A stretch of 64,000 nucleotides of DNA, from positions 1 to 64,000 of the forward strand of contig NZ_MUHD01000042.1 of assembly GCF_002217395.1 (NCBI RefSeq), written 5' to 3'. This DNA is from Flavobacterium plurextorum (lineage in GTDB: Bacteria; Bacteroidota; Bacteroidia; Flavobacteriales; Flavobacteriaceae). Shown here piece after piece: positions 34,864 through 42,509 of the stretch. Made by a program: the position numbers and the translations under genes. The stretch's first letter is position 1. Each line of letters opens with the position of its first letter. The notes under the pieces are model-generated. The model was not told the origin of the DNA. It saw only the letters and a list, made by a program, of their open reading frames with translations, and did not search any database.

Positions 34864-36159
34864 TTAAACTTGTTCAAAAATACTTTTAAACTGATATAAT
34901 ATTCTCTCGATTAATCGAAGATCTTCTGTTACAATTTCGGCACTTCCTTTCATTTCCTGCTGAAATACGATTTGCTTTTTATAGGATGTTTCTAATCCGT
35001 TTGGCAGTTCAACATCTAGCAATATATTTCCATCTTTATCTGGCACCAAAGAAATATTACGGATTTTACCTTTAAGAACACCAAATTCTCTATCTGGAAA
35101 ATTAGCTAAACGTATATTTACTCTTTGTCCAACTTTTATCTTTCCCGAATTTAATGCCGGTGCTTTTACTTTTCCAATGAAGCCGTTTTTAGCATCTGGA
35201 ATAATCGAAAAAACATTGTCTCCTGCATTTATTGTTTGATTTTCTGTCCAAACTTGTAAAAAAGTAACCGTTCCGCTGATAGACGATTTTAGTGTATAGG
35301 TCAGTTCCCAGTCCTTAATCACTTTTTTAAGCTGATAAAATGACTGCGCCATGTTTCGTCCCAAGTTTACTTCCTCTTTAGTGCTGTTAATCTGCGAATT
35401 CTGACTTGATTTTGTGTTATCAATCAAAGAGGACTTTAATTGTGAAATTGAAGCTAAAAGACCTCGATAATTCTTCTGCGCCTGCAGAAAATTCAATTTT
35501 TTTGCTTCCATTTCTTGAGCCGAAATAATTCCTTTTGCAAAAAGAACTTCAAAACGTGCAACTTCATTTTTTTGAAGCTGAAGTTCGCTTTCGTTTATCA
35601 CTTTTTGCTGCTGAAGAATATCTAATCTTTCTTTTATTTGAATTTTCTCAGAAACTTGCGCTCTGTTCTCAATAGCAAATGGCTGCAAATCATGATTTAA
35701 TTCCTGAGCTTGATAGTCTTTTTGAAAAACTGCGTATGCACTTTCAATTTCACCCAATTGTGTGTTTTTTAATTGTGCAAAAGGAAATTCTTTTTTAGGA
35801 TCATTAATATTGTAGCTGTCCATTATGCTTTTTAGTAAAAAAACATCTTTATAATTGGCTGTGTTTTCAATTATTGCCAGCGTTGTATTCTTAGAAACGA
35901 TTGTTTTATCTTTAACTAAAATGGCTTCAATCCTTCCAGAAGATTTTGATACTATTTTTTCTGGCGGAATATTGGTTGTGATTACAATTTCGGTATTTAC
36001 AACATCTGGATACTTTATAAACCAGGAAACAAAAAAAAGAAGGAGTATAATTGCAAATATTAAAACTGTTCCCCATCGAATCATCCAATGCGGTACTTTG
36101 GTTAGAATATCTTGAACTTCTTCGCTTCTTAATTCGAATGTGTTATGCTCGTCTGCCAT
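34864..36159 (-). CDS. HlyD-family periplasmic adaptor
   Basis: A 431-residue membrane-fusion protein that links the ABC exporter to an outer-membrane channel. One membrane segment (about 28-48, ILLLFFVSWFIKYPDVV), two biotinyl-lipoyl halves (KSSGRIEAILVKDKT and ISGTVTFLQVWTENQ), and a long coiled coil between them (about 125-270). Its start lies two bases after the ABC gene, which shows tight coupling. It is the usual partner of a peptidase-ABC transporter. Confidence 0.92.
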   Translation of the reverse strand: MADEHNTFELRSEEVQDILTKVPHWMIRWGTVLIFAIILLLFFVSWFIKYPDVVNTEIVITTNIPPEKIVSKSSGRIEAILVKDKTIVSKNTTLAIIENTANYKDVFLLKSIMDSYNINDPKKEFPFAQLKNTQLGEIESAYAVFQKDYQAQELNHDLQPFAIENRAQVSEKIQIKERLDILQQQKVINESELQLQKNEVARFEVLFAKGIISAQEMEAKKLNFLQAQKNYRGLLASISQLKSSLIDNTKSSQNSQINSTKEEVNLGRNMAQSFYQLKKVIKDWELTYTLKSSISGTVTFLQVWTENQTINAGDNVFSIIPDAKNGFIGKVKAPALNSGKIKVGQRVNIRLANFPDREFGVLKGKIRNISLVPDKDGNILLDVELPNGLETSYKKQIVFQQEMKGSAEIVTEDLRLIERILYQFKSIFEQV

Positions 36160-36161
36160 AA

Positions 36162-38354
36162 TTAATTTCCTAACTGCAATTGATTTTTAACCAATTCAAA
36201 ATAATTTCCTTTTTGCTCTACTAAAGATGTATGAGATCCTATTTCTATAATTTTTCCTTTATCCAAAACTACAATTTGGTCTGCATTCATAACTGTACTT
36301 AATCTATGCGCAATTACTACTACTGTTTTATTTTCAAAAAACAGACCTAACTTTCTCATTATTTCTTTCTCATTATTTGCATCCAAAGCTGATGTTGCTT
36401 CATCAAAAAATAAAATCTCGGGATCTTTATAAACAGCTCTTGCAATTAATAATCTTTGCTTCTGTCCGGTGCTCATTCCTACACCTTCTGCTCCAACTTT
36501 TGTGTTATAACCAAGAGGAAGTTCACTGATATATTCTTTAATATTGGCCACATCAGCCGCATAAACCAATCGTTCTTTATTAATTACATCAACTCCAAAA
36601 GCAATATTATTTGCAATGGTATCGCTAAAAATAAAGCCTTCCTGCATTACAGCACCAATATTAGAACGCCATGCTTTTTGAGAAATATTTTTCAACTGCG
36701 AATTTCCAATAGTGATCTCTCCTTTTTCGGGTTCATAAAACTTAAGCAGCAACTTCATCAAAGTAGTTTTACCGCTTCCGCTGACGCCCACTATAGCGGT
36801 TATTTTATTTGGCGGAATCACAAGACTTAAATTATCCAAAACAGGAATATCAGATCCTAAATAACGATATGAAATATTCTTGATTTCTATTGGAGCATCA
36901 AAAGGAACATCATTTGTTTGATGAACTTCTTGCTGTGTTTCATCTTCTTTCTCATGAATTTCAGATAATCTTGCCAATGATATTTTGGCATCCTGCAGTT
37001 CTCGAACAAATTCAATAAGCTGTGTTACCGGCCCATTTAAACTTCCAACAATCGAACTGATGGCCAGCATCATACCCAATGTAATTGAACCGTCGATAAC
37101 TAATTTTGCCGACAAAAAGATGATGAAGATATTTTTTAATTCGTTGATAACCGAGGAACCAATTGTTTGTGTCTGCTCCAAAACCAAACCTTTTATCGAA
37201 ACTCTAAATAATCTAGCCTGCACATATTCCCAACCCCAGCGCTTTTGTTTTTCGGCATTGTGGAGTTTAATTTCCTGCATTCCGTTTATAAGCTCCATCA
37301 CTTTGCTTTGCTCTTGAGAAACCTCGGCAAAACGTTTATAATCTAAAATTTCTCTACGTTTTAAAAACAAAGTTATCCATCCAAAATAAAGAAGACTTCC
37401 AACAAAAAAAACTAAGAATATCTTTAGATTAAAATAAGCTAAAACTGCTCCCATTACAAACATATTTATAACAGAAAACAAGACGTTTAATGAAGATGTG
37501 GTTAGGATTTTCTCAATTCGACGGTGGTCATTTATACGCTGCATAATATCACCCGTCATTCGAACATCAAAAAATGAAATAGGCAGATTCATTAATTTAA
37601 TAAAGAAATCTGAAATAAGTGAAATATTGATACGGGTTGAAAGATGCAGTAAAATCCAACTCCGTATAAGTTCTAAACCTGTTCTTCCGGCAAATAGAAA
37701 TAACTGCGCAAAAAGAATTAAATAAATAAAATGTATGTTCTGATTTTGTATTCCAATATCGACAATACTTTGCGTTAGGAATGGAAAAATAAGCTGTAGT
37801 AAAGTGCTTGCCAACAAACCTATCGACAATTGAATCAAAAATGATTTATAGCGAAGCACATATTGTGAAAGCAATCCAAACCCCAAACCTTTACCGTCTT
37901 CTTTATCAAATTCAGATTGAAAAAACTTTGGTGTGGCTTCAATCAATAAAGCGATTCCTTCTTGAGTCGAATCATCGGCGTTGTTTCCAATCCAAAATTT
38001 AAGAAAATCCTGTTTATTATATTCAATTAAACCAAAAGCGGGATCTGATATATAATAAGTATCTTTTTTAATTTTATAAAGTACTACATAATGGTTTTTA
38101 TTCCAATGTAAAATGCACGGAAGGGGCGCTTCTTCTAATCGTTCTGCATTTAATTTTACGCCTAAAGTTCTAAAACCAATTTTTTCAGCTGCATCACTCA
38201 AAAAAAGCAAATTGCTCCCCTCACGAGTCGTCTCGCTTGCATCGCGCAACTCCTGAATATTAATTGTTTTACCGTAATGTTTAGCTATGATCTTTAAACA
38301 TGTTGGTCCGCAATCTTTAAAATCTGCTTGTTTATAACTGGTGAATTTTTTCAA
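36162..38354 (-). CDS. Peptidase-containing ABC exporter (PCAT, C39)
   Basis: This 730-residue inner-membrane protein cleaves GG-type leaders and exports the core peptide. The C39 domain (1-130) has catalytic Cys15 in DCGPTCL, His in WNKNHYVVLYK and Asp in YISDPAFG. A six-helix membrane domain follows, then the ATPase with Walker A GVSGSGKTT, signature MSTGQKQRLL and Walker B ILFFDEATSALD. It is the only exporter of this kind in the window and lies beside seven intact short genes whose leaders would suit it. Confidence 0.95.
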   Translation of the reverse strand: MKKFTSYKQADFKDCGPTCLKIIAKHYGKTINIQELRDASETTREGSNLLFLSDAAEKIGFRTLGVKLNAERLEEAPLPCILHWNKNHYVVLYKIKKDTYYISDPAFGLIEYNKQDFLKFWIGNNADDSTQEGIALLIEATPKFFQSEFDKEDGKGLGFGLLSQYVLRYKSFLIQLSIGLLASTLLQLIFPFLTQSIVDIGIQNQNIHFIYLILFAQLFLFAGRTGLELIRSWILLHLSTRINISLISDFFIKLMNLPISFFDVRMTGDIMQRINDHRRIEKILTTSSLNVLFSVINMFVMGAVLAYFNLKIFLVFFVGSLLYFGWITLFLKRREILDYKRFAEVSQEQSKVMELINGMQEIKLHNAEKQKRWGWEYVQARLFRVSIKGLVLEQTQTIGSSVINELKNIFIIFLSAKLVIDGSITLGMMLAISSIVGSLNGPVTQLIEFVRELQDAKISLARLSEIHEKEDETQQEVHQTNDVPFDAPIEIKNISYRYLGSDIPVLDNLSLVIPPNKITAIVGVSGSGKTTLMKLLLKFYEPEKGEITIGNSQLKNISQKAWRSNIGAVMQEGFIFSDTIANNIAFGVDVINKERLVYAADVANIKEYISELPLGYNTKVGAEGVGMSTGQKQRLLIARAVYKDPEILFFDEATSALDANNEKEIMRKLGLFFENKTVVVIAHRLSTVMNADQIVVLDKGKIIEIGSHTSLVEQKGNYFELVKNQLQLGN

Positions 38355-38477
38355 CTCTACTATTTGGGTTTATTCATAACAATATTATACAAAAAATCTT
38401 AAAATATAAATCAGGTTTTAATTAAACAGCTAAACTTTTCCTTTTATAATTAATTTTCAACTAATCTATAAAAAAGC

Positions 38478-38512
38478 AAGAAAGCTTTGTTTAAAAACAA
38501 CAAAGCTTTCTT
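38478..38512 (-). terminator. Terminator after the four-cysteine peptide gene
   Basis: AAGAAAGCTTTGTT and AACAAAGCTTTCTT form a perfect 14-base stem, followed on the minus strand by CTTTTTT-type sequence. It lies between the peptide gene and the exporter gene and would give more peptide than exporter transcript. Confidence 0.75.
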
Positions 38513-38533
38513 TACTTTAAATATATTTTATGT

Positions 38534-38725
38534 TTAGCTGTCCAGCAGACAACTTTCCTCGATAACTGAGGCACAAGTTTCGCCATCAGCTGGACGTATA
38601 ATACCTGCAAAAATACCTGTTCCTGGACAATAACAAGCCTCAACTCCAGGACCTCCGCCCATAATGTTTTTCTTTTCTTTAACACCTAAAACTTCAATAC
38701 CAATTAAATCTTTTAATTTTTTCAT
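38534..38725 (-). CDS. GG-leader peptide with four core cysteines
   Basis: A 63-residue precursor. The leader (1-24) ends GVKEKKNIMGG, a double-glycine cleavage site for a C39 peptidase. The predicted core of 39 residues has four cysteines (EACYCPGTG, GETCASV, ESCLLDS) and glycine-rich turns. It has no signal peptide of its own. It is the peptide gene nearest to the exporter and has its own terminator. A bacteriocin, toxin or signalling peptide are all possible; activity cannot be read from sequence. Confidence 0.75.
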   Translation of the reverse strand: MKKLKDLIGIEVLGVKEKKNIMGGGPGVEACYCPGTGIFAGIIRPADGETCASVIEESCLLDS

Positions 38726-39094
38726 GATTTGTTTTTTTGATTTGTTAATACTTCAATCATTTTAAGACAGTTGAAGCCTCTGTCTGTCTAACTTAAAAAC
38801 ATCGTAGTATTTTTATTACTATTAAATTCTGCGGCAAAAAAAAGAGAGAATTAATTCTCTCCTAAATATTCAATTTTATTAGTAATACCAACTTTCTCTA
38901 GGAGATGGCACTTGATCAGCCCTAACCAAATAAAACTAACCCAGTGACCACTTTTCCTGAGAATCCCAACACCAATCATCAATGTGGGGATATTTGCTCA
39001 ATGTTCCACGATCGAGCGCCTACAAATTAAAAAAAACATGACTAAATTTTAAAAAAGGCTGTATGTATATTACTTTTAAATAATTTCAAAAAAA
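38726..39094. other. Spacer with a terminator and a coding-like remnant
   Basis: This gap between two peptide genes contains a hairpin terminator (38835-38861, minus strand) and, at 38936-39019, a 27-codon open stretch on the minus strand that begins right after a stop and has no start codon. It reads like a cysteine- and tryptophan-containing peptide core (IDDWCWDSQEKW) without leader. No TAnnTTTG promoter for the 38534-38725 gene is evident. Confidence 0.4.
38835..38861 (-). terminator. Terminator below the oxidase-peptide transcript
   Basis: The palindrome GAGAGAATTAATTCTCTC at 38844-38861 is followed on the minus strand by eight U. It ends transcription from the VKOR fusion gene and its two peptide genes before the four-cysteine peptide gene. 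Confidence 0.75.
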
Positions 39095-39286
39095 CTAGCA
39101 GCAAAGACGATTTGTATCGCAGATACCTGCTTCAGTATTTATTGGACATGTCCCACCACTTGGTATCAACACGCATCCGGCTTCAATTGCAAATACCCAG
39201 CATTCTGGAATACCTCCTTTTATCGTTTTTTGCTCATTTTTACTAATATGCTGAGCATGTTTCAGATTTAAAATTTTCTTTAACAT
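39095..39286 (-). CDS. GG-leader peptide with six core cysteines
   Basis: A 63-residue precursor. The leader (1-25) reads MLKKILNLKHAQ, then ISKNEQKTIKGG, ending in a double glycine. The 38-residue core has six cysteines (PECWVF, AGCVL, GTCPIN, GICDTN, LCC), enough for three disulfides. Its leader is a close relative of that at 39330-39518, only 43 bases upstream in the same direction, so the two arose by duplication. A disulfide-rich bacteriocin-like product is the best guess. Confidence 0.78.
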   Translation of the reverse strand: MLKKILNLKHAQHISKNEQKTIKGGIPECWVFAIEAGCVLIPSGGTCPINTEAGICDTNRLCC

Positions 39287-39329
39287 AACTATTTAAATTT
39301 ATTTTCGAATCTTTTACAATTGCGCTATC

Positions 39330-39518
39330 TTAATTTACGCTGGCGTAATTCAAATCTAACGAGTAATACTCGGCACAATCTTCAAAGGTCAAACCAGATC
39401 TGCTATACCATGTGTCACATTTTGAAGTAGCTTCTTTAACGTTTGTACCTACTATTGTTTTTTGTTCACTGGCAGTAATCTCTTGTGATCCTTCCAGATT
39501 TAGAATGTTTTTTAACAT
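39330..39518 (-). CDS. Leader peptide relative with G-T at the cleavage site
   Basis: A 62-residue precursor whose leader MLKNILNLEGSQ, ITASEQKTIVGT aligns with its neighbour but has Gly-Thr where the others have Gly-Gly. The core has two cysteines (TSKCDTWYSRS, FEDCAEYYS) and many acidic and aromatic residues. C39 peptidases accept GG, GA and GS best, so cleavage after GT is uncertain. It lies 53 bases after the VKOR fusion gene, likely in one transcript with it. Confidence 0.7.
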   Translation of the reverse strand: MLKNILNLEGSQEITASEQKTIVGTNVKEATSKCDTWYSRSGLTFEDCAEYYSLDLNYASVN

Positions 39519-39571
39519 AACTCTTGATTTATTCGGTTTGGGGGGGAACTCTATTTTTATTCTATTTGAAA

Positions 39572-41131
39572 CTAAGCTGTTTTTTCAAGAACCGCTTCTT
39601 TCTGTTCTGCAAAATCATTTAAAAAATACTTCAATTCATTTAGCTCATATTCACTTGGAAACAAGCCCTCATTTACAATTTTTACTGGAGTATAATTGAA
39701 GTTATTTTTAGAACACCATTCATACTGTTTATTTATTTCCTGCTTAACAATCATACTAACGGAATCAACAGGCCATTTTTTTAACCATTTTTTAAGATTC
39801 ATTTTTTTAATATGCCAATCTGAAATTGCTTCGACTGTTTTTCCTGGAGTTGATCTGTTTATTGACAAAAGCCTTTCGACAACAACTTTATACGGATTAT
39901 CGACATTCTCTGGATTAACATTAAACAATACGTTCAAAAATATTTTATCAGGAAATTTCAAAACTAAGTCAAAAGCTTCTTGAAATGTTTTATGACAGTG
40001 TACACAACTTGGACTTACAATTACAGTAAGTTTTACGGCGGCACTTCTATTTCCAAAATTTAATCCTCTTAAATCTTCAAGTCCGTTGGTATAAGAAACT
40101 TTCTTAGACAAGAAATCAAGTAATGAATAATTTCTTTTAAACTTCTTTAGCTCTTTTAAAGTGTTTTCATTATTAAGAACATTTTTAGCAATTGATTTTA
40201 TAACATACCAAATTGGCACCAAAAGAATTAAAGAAAAAAGAAATGGAAAAATCGCCTCGAAACTAAAATTCAAAGTAAACAAGTCTGATGAAAACCAAAT
40301 TAAACTTTGCGTAAAAATCAAGAACGAAACCATTAAACACATTACACACCATTTTTGAAGTTCAAATTTTTGAATCCATATAGATGATACAATTACTGGA
40401 ATTGCTAATAAACTCAAGAATCCAACAAAAACAGATGAACTTAAAGGCTGTACTAAAATTGCTATAAATGACGCTCCAAAGAAAAGCAGCGGGAGATCAG
40501 AAAAACTAATCCATTTATCACTATAATTTTCATCAAAATTTAGTACTGAGCTGCATGATGAATTTGCACTTAGATTACAAAATTTCGAAATAATGCCATT
40601 TTTAAAACCTAGTTTTTCCTGAACAATTAAAATACTAACAACTAATCCTAAAGCCGAGGTTAGTAAAAATATACTGCTGTATAAAGTATATGCATTATAA
40701 AAGAACGATAACCCTGCTAAAAGTAAAAATGGCAAGAAGTATTTTAATCCGCTCAATTCAACTTTTAAATTTTCTCTTGCAACTACATTATTAGGTTCGA
40801 TTGCTACAATTACTCCATTCCAATCTAAAAGAAACTTATCATACGATATTTTTTGAACTCCTTTTTTAATGGTACTAATTCGAACAAAGTTTTTTGCTCT
40901 CTCAACTAATGTTAATTCATCTTTAAAATAAGCCAAAAAATTAGAAGGCAAATCAACGATCTGCTCTTTAGAAACTCTTACTGCTGCATTCTCAATTGAC
41001 AACAAATCGAAAGAATCTGTTATCGCAAATAAACTTGGATAATTAGGATGAGAAAGAAACAAATCCTTAAACTCATTTTTCACTTCCGAGTATCTGTTTA
41101 TTTGGAGAAATTTTTGAATAAGTTTTAACAT
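39572..41131 (-). CDS. C39-like / VKOR / thioredoxin-fold fusion
   Basis: A 519-residue membrane protein in three parts. Residues 1-115 resemble a C39 peptidase domain (SHPNYPSLFAITDS, LLDWNGVIVAIEP) but have no cysteine, so they are probably a leader-binding relic. Residues 125-315 are a vitamin K epoxide reductase domain with Cys185 and Cys193 in the loop and the active pair Cys262/Cys265 (WCVMC). The C-terminal thioredoxin fold has Cys376/Cys379 (SCVHC) and a TP cis-proline candidate (NYTPVKIV). It should oxidise thiols to disulfides in exported peptides, passing electrons to quinone. It heads the operon with the cysteine-rich peptides. Confidence 0.88.
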   Translation of the reverse strand: MLKLIQKFLQINRYSEVKNEFKDLFLSHPNYPSLFAITDSFDLLSIENAAVRVSKEQIVDLPSNFLAYFKDELTLVERAKNFVRISTIKKGVQKISYDKFLLDWNGVIVAIEPNNVVARENLKVELSGLKYFLPFLLLAGLSFFYNAYTLYSSIFLLTSALGLVVSILIVQEKLGFKNGIISKFCNLSANSSCSSVLNFDENYSDKWISFSDLPLLFFGASFIAILVQPLSSSVFVGFLSLLAIPVIVSSIWIQKFELQKWCVMCLMVSFLIFTQSLIWFSSDLFTLNFSFEAIFPFLFSLILLVPIWYVIKSIAKNVLNNENTLKELKKFKRNYSLLDFLSKKVSYTNGLEDLRGLNFGNRSAAVKLTVIVSPSCVHCHKTFQEAFDLVLKFPDKIFLNVLFNVNPENVDNPYKVVVERLLSINRSTPGKTVEAISDWHIKKMNLKKWLKKWPVDSVSMIVKQEINKQYEWCSKNNFNYTPVKIVNEGLFPSEYELNELKYFLNDFAEQKEAVLEKTA

Positions 41132-41391
41132 TCTTTGGACTGGTTTAAATCATAATTACAGTACAAATATTGCTGTTTTTATTCGAAAAATAATCCTAAA
41201 AGTACACATTTTATCAATTATACTACATACAATTTATAAATTATAACTAGTACAATACAATACACAACTATTTACAATACAAGTAGTTATCAAGCCAAAC
41301 AGTCACTCAAAAAGCTCAAAACACCAATTTCGATCAAGGGTTTCTCATTTTATCTAGTTTTGACAAATCAGAAAACTTAAAATGCAAAAAC
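41132..41391. promoter_or_regulatory. Divergent control region between the two peptide families
   Basis: About 260 bases separate the VKOR fusion gene (minus) and the proline-rich array (plus). On the plus strand TAGTTTTG at 41355-41362 fits TAnnTTTG, 29 bases before the ATG of the decayed first unit. On the minus strand AATATTTG is one base off the consensus. At about 41360 a short piece (TTGACAAATCAGAAAACTTA) resembles the leader start of the array, perhaps an older fragment. Confidence 0.4.
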
Positions 41392-41488
41392 ATGACAAAT
41401 CATAAACTAAAATTCGAAGATTTCTGAGTAAAAAAAACTACTTAAAAATCAAAAAAACAAGGTTCAAAAAGAGGTTTTCCTGCCCCCG
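41392..41488 (+). pseudogene. Decayed first unit of the peptide array
   Basis: The reading MTNHKLKFEDF matches the leader of the four intact units and then meets TGA at 41425-41427. In the +1 frame the homology goes on from 41438: LLKNQKNKVQKEVFLPP aligns with LSKKQQKRVQGGEIILPP of the next unit, with KE in place of the GG. The start lies 232 bases before the next start, the same spacing as in the rest of the array. A stop and frameshift have therefore inactivated it. Confidence 0.75.
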
Positions 41489-41623
41489 AAAATTCTCAAA
41501 ATGATCTGCGAAAAGCAAATATTGAGTTGTAAAATCAGCCAAAAAACTTTCCCAAAAAACTCCAAATCTTGACAAAGGCCTACTTCATTTATTAAAAAAA
41601 TAGTAACCCTAAAACATCAAATC

Positions 41624-41773
41624 ATGTCAAATCTGAAACTAAAATTCGAAGATTTTCAAGGAGAAAAGTTATCTAAAAAACAACAAAAAAGAGTCCAAGG
41701 AGGAGAAATTATACTGCCGCCTCCACCGCCGCCTATTGATCCTGGAAAAGGAGGATTGGGAGGCGTAAATTAA
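41624..41773 (+). CDS. Proline-rich GG-leader peptide, unit 1
   Basis: A 49-residue precursor. Leader residues 1-27 read MSNLKLKFEDFQ then GEKLSKKQQKRVQGG, with a double-glycine site. The 22-residue core starts EIIL, has six prolines in a row, and ends IDPGKGGLGGVN. It has no cysteine, serine or threonine in the core, so neither lanthionine nor disulfide chemistry applies. The likely exporter is the C39-ABC transporter encoded 3.3 kb away on the other strand. Confidence 0.8.
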   Translation: MSNLKLKFEDFQGEKLSKKQQKRVQGGEIILPPPPPPIDPGKGGLGGVN

Positions 41774-41857
41774 AAAACGTCCTAATACAAACTCCAAATC
41801 TCGATTAAACACCTGCCCCTGTTTTAAAAAAATCCACAACCCTAAAAACATTAAAAC

Positions 41858-42013
41858 ATGTCAAATCAAAAATTAAAATTCGAAGATTTTCAAGTAGAGA
41901 AATTATCTAAAACCCATCAAAAAGCGATAAGAGGAGGAGATGGCACTGATTTAGATATAATTCCGCCGCCACCGGTTGACCCAGGAAAAGGAGGATGCGG
42001 AGGCGTTGCGTAA
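41858..42013 (+). CDS. Proline-rich GG-leader peptide, unit 2
   Basis: A 51-residue precursor with leader MSNQKLKFEDFQ, VEKLSKTHQKAIRGG. The core reads DGTDLDII, four prolines, VDPGKGGCGGVA. It is the only unit with a cysteine, where the others have Leu or Gly in GGxGG. The change to Cys could allow dimers or mixed disulfides. Spacing and upstream sequence match the other units. Confidence 0.8.
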   Translation: MSNQKLKFEDFQVEKLSKTHQKAIRGGDGTDLDIIPPPPVDPGKGGCGGVA

Positions 42014-42079
42014 AAGCAGCTAACTATTCTAAATAAAATACCCCACTTTAAAAACCCACAACACTAAAAATAGTAAATC

Positions 42080-42229
42080 ATGTCAAATCAAAAATTAAAA
42101 TTCGAGGACTTTCAAGGAGAAAAAATTTCTAAGAATCAGCAAAAAACAGTAAGAGGAGGAGATGATCCAAATCCACCACCACCGCCGCCTATTGATCCAG
42201 GAAAAGGAGGATTGGGAGGCGCTACTTAA
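42080..42229 (+). CDS. Proline-rich GG-leader peptide, unit 3
   Basis: A 49-residue precursor with leader MSNQKLKFEDFQ, GEKISKNQQKTVRGG. The core reads DDPN, six prolines, IDPGKGGLGGAT. It is nearest to unit 1 in core and to unit 2 in leader start, which suggests exchange or successive duplication within the array. Confidence 0.8.
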   Translation: MSNQKLKFEDFQGEKISKNQQKTVRGGDDPNPPPPPPIDPGKGGLGGAT

Positions 42230-42308
42230 AAAAATGCCCGAAACGAACTAAGCCCCAATCAAAAACCTACACTTTATTTTAAATCCACAACACTAAATAT
42301 ATCAAAAC

Positions 42309-42470
42309 ATGTCAAATCAAAAATTAAAATTCGAAGATTTTCAAGGAGAAGAATTATCTAAAAACCATCTAAAAGCAGTAAAAGGAGGAGGAGAAAATGA
42401 TACTGATGAACAATCACCTGATGCTATACCTGTTGATCCTGGAAAAGGAGGCGGCGGAGGTGCTTTATAA
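42309..42470 (+). CDS. GG-leader peptide, unit 4, acidic variant
   Basis: A 53-residue precursor with leader MSNQKLKFEDFQ, GEELSKNHLKAVKGG. Here the proline run is replaced by an acidic stretch (GENDTDEQSPDAI), but the end PVDPGKGGGGGAL is kept. The constant end across all units therefore seems more important than the proline run. It is the last unit, 40 bases before the convergent regulator gene; no terminator is evident. Confidence 0.8.
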   Translation: MSNQKLKFEDFQGEELSKNHLKAVKGGGENDTDEQSPDAIPVDPGKGGGGGAL

Positions 42471-42509
42471 AATTTGAATCACAGAAATGGTTATCTCAAA
42501 TAACTATTA

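Larger units (their letters stand above)
41392..42470 (+). repeat. Tandem array of five peptide-gene units
   Basis: Start codons at 41392, 41624, 41858, 42080 and 42309 give unit lengths of 232, 234, 222 and 229 bases. Each unit has a similar upstream part (for example CCACAACACTAAA or CCACAACCCTAAA before the start), a nearly constant leader, a variable part and a GGAAAAGGAGG-type end. This is a gene-duplication array, not a CRISPR. Confidence 0.9.

Noticed and set aside
36456..36830. 124-codon plus-strand reading inside the exporter gene
   Set aside because: It is antisense to the ATPase domain of the exporter, whose motifs are all intact.
31916..41131. Lanthipeptide or graspetide cluster
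   Set aside because: No LanB/LanC/LanM, ATP-grasp ligase, radical SAM or YcaO gene is present; the only candidate modifying enzyme is the disulfide oxidase.
41669..41851. 60-codon reading on the minus strand over the peptide array
   Set aside because: It is the antisense of unit 1 and its spacer, and has no start context or homology signs; the plus-strand peptides explain the region.
41392..42470. CRISPR-like or satellite repeat array
   Set aside because: The units are more than 200 bases long, contain in-frame coding sequence with leader conservation, and no spacer/repeat pattern or cas gene is present.
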